From Morella rubra (taxonomy: Eukaryota; Streptophyta; Magnoliopsida; Fagales; Myricaceae): 64,000 nt of DNA. The notes under the pieces are model-generated. The model saw only the letters and a program-made list of their open reading frames with translations, did no database searches and was not told the DNA's origin. Within the stretch, counting starts at the first letter, position 1; the number at the start of each line of letters is the position of its first letter. This document shows, piece after piece, positions 57,447 to 64,000 of this stretch. Made by a program: the position numbers and the translations under genes. The stretch covers positions 20,126,768 through 20,190,767 of the forward strand of contig CM025855.1 of assembly GCA_003952965.2 (NCBI GenBank), in the 5' to 3' direction.

Positions 57447-59400
57447 TCTTTTCTTTTTAGCAAAAGAAAAAACTCCCGCTATAATCACCACATAAAGGAA
57501 AAAAAAAAAAACAACAAAGAAGTCCCACAATCAAACAAGCATTTAGATTGTCTGGTCTGGATGCATCAGTCTGTCCCTTGTTTAATGACTTTTTCTTCTC
57601 CTAAAGGAACAAAATTACTTTTCCTTCTCTGTCCTTTGACTCTATGCCAAAATGCCATGGATTCTCTCTGAAATCTTCCATCAGAAACGGCAAAGAAAAA
57701 GGCTCTCTTCCCGGTCTCCAATTGCAATGTCTGGGATTTCGTGGATCAGTGGGACGTGAAAGTAACCCATCAGACTAGCATGAGCGGAGCGCACATATTA
57801 ATTGTCCACTTCCTTTTAACTGTATCATCATTCAGTGAGACACAACCTTATAACATATCATTTTCCCATAGATCTTGAGCACGTGTCACACCGACAATTA
57901 TATTTTTGTTGGCCCACATTTCTGACTAATTAACGAGCACCGGCTTCCTATGTTCTTATGAGACTCTCGTGGAATTGGGGATCCATCATCCATGGTTCTG
58001 ATGTGGGCAAAACCATGGACACGCATGCTGGCGAGAGAATCATTAGAACCCAAGGCCAGCCTGTGCAGCGTGCTCTATGCTAATCAAGGCCGCAACGTCT
58101 CGAACCACGATGATTGACTACATGTGTCACGTTGTTACCAAAGCAGATTGCCTTTCATGAGGTGCCGTAGCGTACTAGGAAACTGGTTATGGTTCTCTGT
58201 CAATGACTTTTCCATGTATGAAAGTCATGGGACCTGTTTTATGACTGGATGCGCTCATCTATCCGAATCACCCTATTTTACGTGGCATTACGAAGATGGG
58301 ACAAAACGATGTGATTTTCCTTGATTTGCTGATCTTCGACTCCTCAGATTCTACACGGCATGGTCGAGGGCAAAACATCATCTACAGTGCAGAAGATAAG
58401 AGAGTGGATTCAATAGCATGACCATGATCCATAGGTACCACTGAAAACTCATTTTTGTGCAAATCCCAAATAATTGGTGTCATTTCTTTTAATCTACCAT
58501 ATTTAATTGAATAATCTTATATATCATCTCTGTCTCCAATTCTCTACTTTAATTTGCAAACTGATATATATTGGTGAAGGCAAGGGTCATTATCTCCTTT
58601 AAACTTTTTGAAATATTGATACAATAAATCATAATTCAAAATTTCAAAAAAGATTGATGAACTTCTAATTTTAAATCTCAAAAATTTATTTGTCTACACA
58701 TATTCTAGGCATTTCTTCTTTTAGCCCTACTTTCACTCTTCTAGAAGACTCCTAACTTCCTATTTTACTTAATATTTAATAGTCCAAATTTATGTTCAAT
58801 ATTTTAATTTAACAAAAGAAAAAAAAAAGAGTCTGGAATCTCTTTTAAACTTTATGAAATTCCATGCAAGAAACCATAATTCAAAATTTCAAAGAAGATG
58901 GATGGACTTCCAATTTTTTAAATCTCAAAAAATTTCCTTTGTCTAAACATATTCTTGAGATATTTCTTCCTTTAGTCCTACTTTCACTACTGTACAATTA
59001 GTTCTAATTTTTTTGTTTAGAATAATTTTGAGATATCTAATATGTCTAATAGAAAACACAATCTAGAGATGTAAATAGCTAAAAAAATGAAACAATGAAA
59101 AATGAATTCAATCTTCAAAAAGAGCTCTTGAATACAAAACTTTGATAAATAATTTAGTATCTCAAAAGGCAAGAAATTTGTAACTAAAATTCATTGATAT
59201 TTTATATTTTAATATAATAATTTATTATAAAAGATTTATTTTTTATGATTTTGCTCAAGGCCGCAATTATCTTAGAGACGGCCCTCCAAAAATATAACTA
59301 TTTTTTTAAAATTTCACTTATTTGTTTTATTATAGTTTGATAAAATATTGTCTAAGTTATTTCTTAAACTTTAAAGGAAGAAGACAAAAAAATTATAACA
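57447..59400. other. AT-rich intergenic with one local direct repeat
   Basis: No gene is called. A segment of about 150 bp at 58593-58745 recurs at 58839-58990 (CATAATTCAAAATTTCAAA, AAATCTCAAAAA, CCTACTTTCACT), 246 bp apart and diverged. Confidence 0.5.
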
Positions 59401-59420
59401 TGGCAACTTGAACAAACATA

Positions 59421-59659
59421 GGCTATGTTTGGTTTGGTTTTGAAAACGTTTTTTGTGTAATGATTAAGAAAAATTTATGAGATATGTTTTTTTAGATATT
59501 TGTATGAATGGTGAGATCCACATAAATGATGTTTGGAAAGAAAATTTTTTTAAAATTTATTCTCTTAGAGAATGTGAGAATAAAAAAGTATGTTTTGATG
59601 AAAATTATCGTTAGAGAAGTTTTGATGGGTTTTTGTAAAAGTTTTTTGGTTTTTATGTT

Positions 59660-59698
<39 letters not shown>

Positions 59699-59840
59699 GA
59701 AATTAAGGGCCAATGATTAGATAAAATTTTTTTTTATTAAAGATTGAAATGTTTTGTGCCTGAAAAAATTATGATTGGATTGGAAAACATTTTTAAAATA
59801 AAAAAGGTGTCTAAATTCACTAACCAATACCATGGCCATA
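59421..59840. repeat. MITE-like AT-rich element with a long T-run
   Basis: It starts GGCTATGTTTGGTTTGG and ends near CCAATACCATGGCC, roughly complementary. It contains a T-run of over 30 bp near 59660-59695. The ends are tentative. Confidence 0.4.
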
Positions 59841-59989
59841 AGTTTTTTTTTTTTTTTTCCAAGAAAATGTATTTTGAATTTTGTTTTTCTAAACAAATAT
59901 CATTCAAGGCAAATTAAACCAGTACATCATGGTGGATCAAAATGTTTGTTAGTAGTCACCACAGATGGTGGTATATCAGAAAAAGCTTA

Positions 59990-60960
59990 AAAACCAAATC
60001 TGTTAACTCTAGCTATCCAGACTGCTAGCAAGTAAGCCATTTGGTTGTTCTCGTGTCATGCACCCACTATAGCCTCCTGTCATCATGTCTTTCCATCACA
60101 ACCCTAATCTGTTGGGTGTAGAACACTGTAGGTCCTTCAGTAAGAAAATTAGCTTCATTAACAATTATGCATGTGACCAAGGAATCTCCTTCTATCACCA
60201 CCTCTATAGTTAGAGGGATTCTGCAGTTTGACACGATAAGAGGAAGCTCTTAATTTCACTAGTAGCGAATTGTTGGTTAACACATAATCACTCCTAGCAT
60301 AGGCTAGTTGCCCGTCATGATTTTGAGAAGCTACAACTAGGTAGGCAATGCCTCCTCTGGCTGTGGCATCACAATTAAGCTTCCAACATCTTTCCTTAGC
60401 AGCTTTCCAGCACAAGTTTTCCTCTTGATCCTGTTCTTTCCAAGCAGCTAAATGCTCAAAAAATCTTCTTTTTATAGTCGTAATCAGATCGACAGGGTGG
60501 TGTTGCGTACCATTATGGATAGTTTGATTACTGGCAAATCACAATTGTGTAGACTATAATTTCCACTTGCACAAAAAAATTCCTCTAATTGATATGTTCC
60601 ATAGAAAGGGTAGATCTAGGAGCCACCATGATAGTGAGACAGGATTTGATAGCTAGAACTTGCATACCCTCAACATGTAGCAGCCATCTAGCTTCCCTCC
60701 ATAAAAATTTTGCAAACACACATTGAAAGACAAGGATTTCTTCAGTTTTAGTAGAATTCCTCAGCTACACTGTCAGAAAGAAAAAACAATTTCGAGGGAT
60801 CTGGGAGGGCCTTGGCTGCAAGTTTCCACAAATGTAATTTGTGTCTCGTGGATTTTATACTTTCACAGTTTCTTCCAATCAAAAGGATCAACTGTCAATG
60901 ATAGCAATATTTCTTTCCATTGTTATTTTTCAGCAAACCAAAATTTAACACAGTAAGGAG
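59990..60960 (-). pseudogene. LINE-type RNase H fragment
   Basis: Minus-strand text near 60415-60190 reads CWKLNCDATARGG, QNHDGQLAYARSD and TNNSLLVKLRA, the RVT_3 RNase H-like pattern in which DAT supplies the first catalytic aspartate. Upstream (60520-60430) HHPVDLITTIKRRFFEHLAA is also LINE-like. Stops occur elsewhere. It is a 3' LINE fragment, like others in plant genomes. Confidence 0.65.
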
Positions 60961-61039
60961 AGTACGAGAATTGGGATCATGTCCTAACTTAGTATGCAAA
61001 AGCTTACATTGATGCTGGATAGAGCTACAAAATAAAGAT

Positions 61040-61960
61040 TGAAAAACTTAGTTTAGACTCTAAATTCACTTAGAGGGGGGTGAATAAGTGAGATTTCAAA
61101 ATAAGAAATATTCAATTCTAATTTTGAAAAAAGTTCAAACATTGATTAGTCTAGATATATGAAACCACTAACATAGTCATCAAATAGTAAATCAACTTGT
61201 AAAGCAATTAAACAAACACACAAGGAGACAAGAGATTTGATGACGAAGTGAAAAACCTTTGAAAAACTATTCAAAGGAAAAATCACTCTAGGCTAGTAGC
61301 CACTTGAAATCTACTAGGAAGAAAACCTTACAACAGTGATTCAGACACAGGCAACCCGATTTGCTTCACTCTAACAACCCTGGTGTAATAATTTAAGCAC
61401 CTTTGCTTAGACCCGCTCCTAGCAGCATTCACCTCAGCACTTTGAGATTCTTTTAAATGATTTCTCACGAACACTCTTGTTCTTCAGCACACCTTCAACA
61501 ACATGAAGGTTATACAGCAGGATGATTGAAAATTGAGAAAAACTTATCAATCTTGAAGCATGAATCTTCTGCGGTTTTCTCTTAAGGAATTTGGAACAAA
61601 TATTCTGAATAGAAGCCTCGATAGCCTTCTGGACGTCCTCTAACGAAACCTAGTTGGCTTTCCCCATGTTTCACATGGAAAGTCTAGAAATTTAGGTGTT
61701 TTTGAAATTCGCTAGATTTCACTTGAACGTGAGTCGAGCGAGAGTTAAACGCAATGTCACTGTATAAATTCTTCAAGGTGAGCTCAAGCTTGGGTCGAGC
61801 GTGAGTCGAATGTGAAGACATTGTCTGAAATCTTCATGGGGCGCTCGAGCGTGAGTTGAGGGTCTTGACTCTATAAGTATCTTCTAGGCCTCGTTTGAGC
61901 GAGGGTCGAGTGACAGACAGTGTTGGACACGAATTTAGAAACAAACTCTTGAACAACAGA
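61040..61960. repeat. Interspersed repeat with a GGGGGGTGAATAAG header
   Basis: It begins near TTAGAGGGGGGTGAATAAG (61070) and runs to short CTCGAGCGTGAGTTGAG / GTTTGAGCGAGGGTCGAG words (61720-61920). The same header type occurs in repeat R1 (12655). It has no recognised coding content. It abuts the copia fragment at 61970. Confidence 0.5.
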
Positions 61961-61969
61961 GGACAAAAA

Positions 61970-63110
61970 TTTACAACTCGATAACGACATATCTTGGCAC
62001 AGAATATTGCCAAAACAAAAATACCCTAACAAAAATGACATACTCTTGTTTTATGAGGAACTGTGTTGAAGCGAAGAGAAAAGAAACATTTGCACTTAGG
62101 ACCCTTTGCGATTGTCTTCTCAGGCCCTTGATCCTACATAATGCAACTAGAACGAGAGAAAGAAACACTGCAATTAGTATCTACTAATTGCCCAAAGAAA
62201 AAAAGATTAGCAAATAAGCTACGGGAATAAAAAATGGTTTGCAAGGATGGAGAATAAGAGATATCACCGAGAGCGGTGATAGAAAGGTGATCCCTGTAGG
62301 CAGTTTGAATGGTTAAATCACCATCATACTTTTTGATATTGATGAGATTATCAGAAGAGTTGGTCATATGATTTGAAGCAGCATATTCAAGATGCCAAAA
62401 AACAGATATAGATGTATCTTTACCAGTGAGCTTGAGTGCAAAAAATGCAGATAGAATCATCTATTGAACATTTTCAGATCATGTGAGAGAAGATGCGGAT
62501 AGCTGTGAAGGTATGGATGTGTTGGCTACAATTGTGAATTCAAAAGCTGCATTGGTTACAAAGGTGTGAAAATCATGAGGATGGCAATTCTGTGGGGTTG
62601 GCAACATTCAAAGATGGTGTTTCCTTTGCCCTTGCAATTCTTGCAAAACTTCTCTTGATAGTGAGTGGGAATATGACCAAACTTTAACCCCAAGGGGTTG
62701 GCTTGGGTGGTCAAGACTTGGGGCTAGGGGTGTGCTCCCCCTGTGGTCTCAGGTTTGAATCCCCTCAGGTGCAAACAATTTCCTTGGGGCCAACTTTGAC
62801 ATGTGTGGCTTGGGAGGGCTGCACAACCCGAGATTTGCTGTGATGTTGAACCCAACTCGTGTGGATACTGGGCTAGGCCTGTCCGAGCTCGGTGCTTGGA
62901 TTTCTCTCGTTATCCATAAAATCATATGTTGAACTCCCATGGTGTGCCAAATTTGCTAGAGTCAAGCAACATTGCTCTTCCAGAATAAGTTCACTGAAGC
63001 AGACATCCAAGGATGGAGAGGGAGTTTGCAGTAGTAAATTGGAGTGAACATTTTCGAACTCAAGTCGAAGTTTCATTAGGAATCGATTGCACTGACGAGC
63101 TTGATGAATG
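61970..63110 (-). pseudogene. Copia gag/protease fragment, interrupted by a SINE
   Basis: On the minus strand: a gag piece (63076-62940, FLMKLRLEFENVHSNLLLQ), a zinc-knuckle region (62685-62590, KFGHIPTHYQEKFCKNC), then a protease-like segment (62410-62140, EYAASNHMT, YRDHLSITALGDI, FANLFFFGQLVDTNCSVSF). No integrase or reverse transcriptase follows, so the element is truncated. A SINE sits between the gag piece and the zinc knuckle. Confidence 0.75.
62685..62925 (+). mobile_element. tRNA-derived SINE (Au-SINE-like)
   Basis: Internal RNA polymerase III promoter boxes are visible: A box TGGCTTGGGTGG at about 62700 and B box GGTTTGAATCC at about 62752. The body contains GGTGTGCTCCCCC and GTGGTCTCAGG, like Au-type plant SINEs. 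It ends near TCGTTATCCATAAAA. It interrupts the copia fragment; the exact target duplication was not resolved. Confidence 0.75.
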
Positions 63111-63835
63111 GTCTAAATATCCCCCAGAGATGTAATGGAAATGGAAGCATAGACATTGTCGGTGTATGTTGTCCACAAATCAACAAAACCTAAATAATAC
63201 TCCTGAATCTACATATTCTCTTGAGTATAATTTACAATGTAATACTCCAATTGAAATCTCTAAAAAAAAGTAGTTTTAGAGATAGATTCGTTCGTCAAAA
63301 TATTCCCATTTGAATATCAAAATAACCATTCAGACGAATCAGTATGGTTTCCCACATGTTAGAACAAATTAATACACATTCTAATGTCAATTTCCACTCC
63401 TATTCGAAATGAAACAACCTGTTCGAACTAAAATGAAAATCTTAGTACGCAAATATTTGTGTTCATTCTAAAAATTCTCCCTACGAACGACGGAGAATCT
63501 TTTAGGATGCCGATTCGCCTTCCAAATCAAACGGTATTTTTTTACTTACCATAATAAATGCACGTCCTGTCATCATCAATTTTGTCATTTTTTAATTCTG
63601 TTTGAACATTAATAAGTTACCCATACCAACGAATTGTAAACATTGGGAATATGAATCATTTGATAATGAACGGTTTCTGAAGGTTTTTTAGCTTCATTGG
63701 ATTATTACACACTCTTGAGCCTCATTTCCTCACATTTTTCACAAACTCACAAAATCTCACAACGTTTTCTCTCAATCTCGCATTTCCTCATTTCCTCCCT
63801 ACAACTCATATTTCCTAGCCTGTACACACTCCAGG
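63111..63835. other. AT-rich intergenic; no gene recognised
   Basis: Contains several TTCG/CGAA words (TTCGTTCG, GTTCGAAC) without an obvious unit. Nothing else is seen. Confidence 0.4.
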
Positions 63836-63837
63836 TA

Positions 63838-64000
63838 TTTTTTTTAAGTTAATTACACTTTGTACCCCTGTGGTTTGGGGGCATTGACACTAAGCACCCT
63901 GATATTTCAATTTTAAGACATTGCACCCATATGGTTTGGACTTTTATATGTTTTTCACCCCTCCATCAAATTTTCTGTGATTTTGGACGTAATAAAGGCC
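63838..64000 (+). mobile_element. Start of a MULE-type terminal repeat, running off the window
   Basis: The sequence TTAATTACACTTTGTACCCC, followed by TGTGGTTTGGGG and TTGCACCCATATGGTTTGG, is the kind of terminal repeat typical of plant Mutator-like elements. A related wording is at 25510-25640. The partner end is not in the window. Confidence 0.5.

Overview
This is eukaryotic nuclear DNA from a land plant, most likely a eudicot and plausibly woody. The pointers are plant-restricted families (DUF1262 proteins, a DUF740/OCTOPUS-like protein), GT-AG introns, AT-rich non-coding DNA and a dense load of plant transposons: Ty1/copia, LINE, Mutator-like, CACTA, hAT, a tRNA-derived SINE and MITEs. 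The species cannot be fixed from the sequence.

Layout. (1) 1-8385 and 26018-39081 are two copies of one segmental duplication. Each holds a P-loop kinase-like gene (+) followed by two DUF1262 genes (-). In copy 1 the kinase (399-1004) and first DUF1262 gene (1301-2813) are intact; the second DUF1262 gene (5455-6990) has a frameshift. In copy 2 the kinase is cut short, the first DUF1262 gene is riddled with small deletions, and the second has a broken first exon but an intact second exon. A young Ty1/copia element (33120-37764) sits in copy 2. (2) 8397-25179, between the copies, is nested transposons: a decayed minus-strand LINE interrupted by three younger insertions (one 3.34 kb with a clear 5-bp target duplication), then an old copia element with both LTRs (20383-25179). 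(3) 39082-49087 is a CACTA element remnant with a complete 8.7-kb Mutator-like element (39479-48171) inserted in it. That element carries 0.2-kb terminal inverted repeats, a decayed MuDR-type transposase gene and a convergent gene for a GRF-zinc-finger, coiled-coil, membrane protein. (4) 48.2-55.6 kb holds transposon debris: a degenerate CGATCG-word array, a 364-bp tandem duplication, a plant transposon protein remnant, a non-autonomous hAT element and a LINE fragment. (5) 55673-56803 is a single-exon, intact DUF740/OCTOPUS-like gene (-). (6) 57-64 kb is MITEs, a LINE RNase H fragment, a copia gag/protease fragment split by a SINE, and the start of another MULE-type terminal repeat.

Only three host genes look intact: the kinase-like gene and one DUF1262 gene of copy 1, and the OCTOPUS-like gene. 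The rest is the history of duplication and transposition. Many otherwise recognisable reading frames carry single-base frameshifts, and two stretches show dense small deletions, so uncorrected assembly errors should be excluded before all of these are treated as biological.
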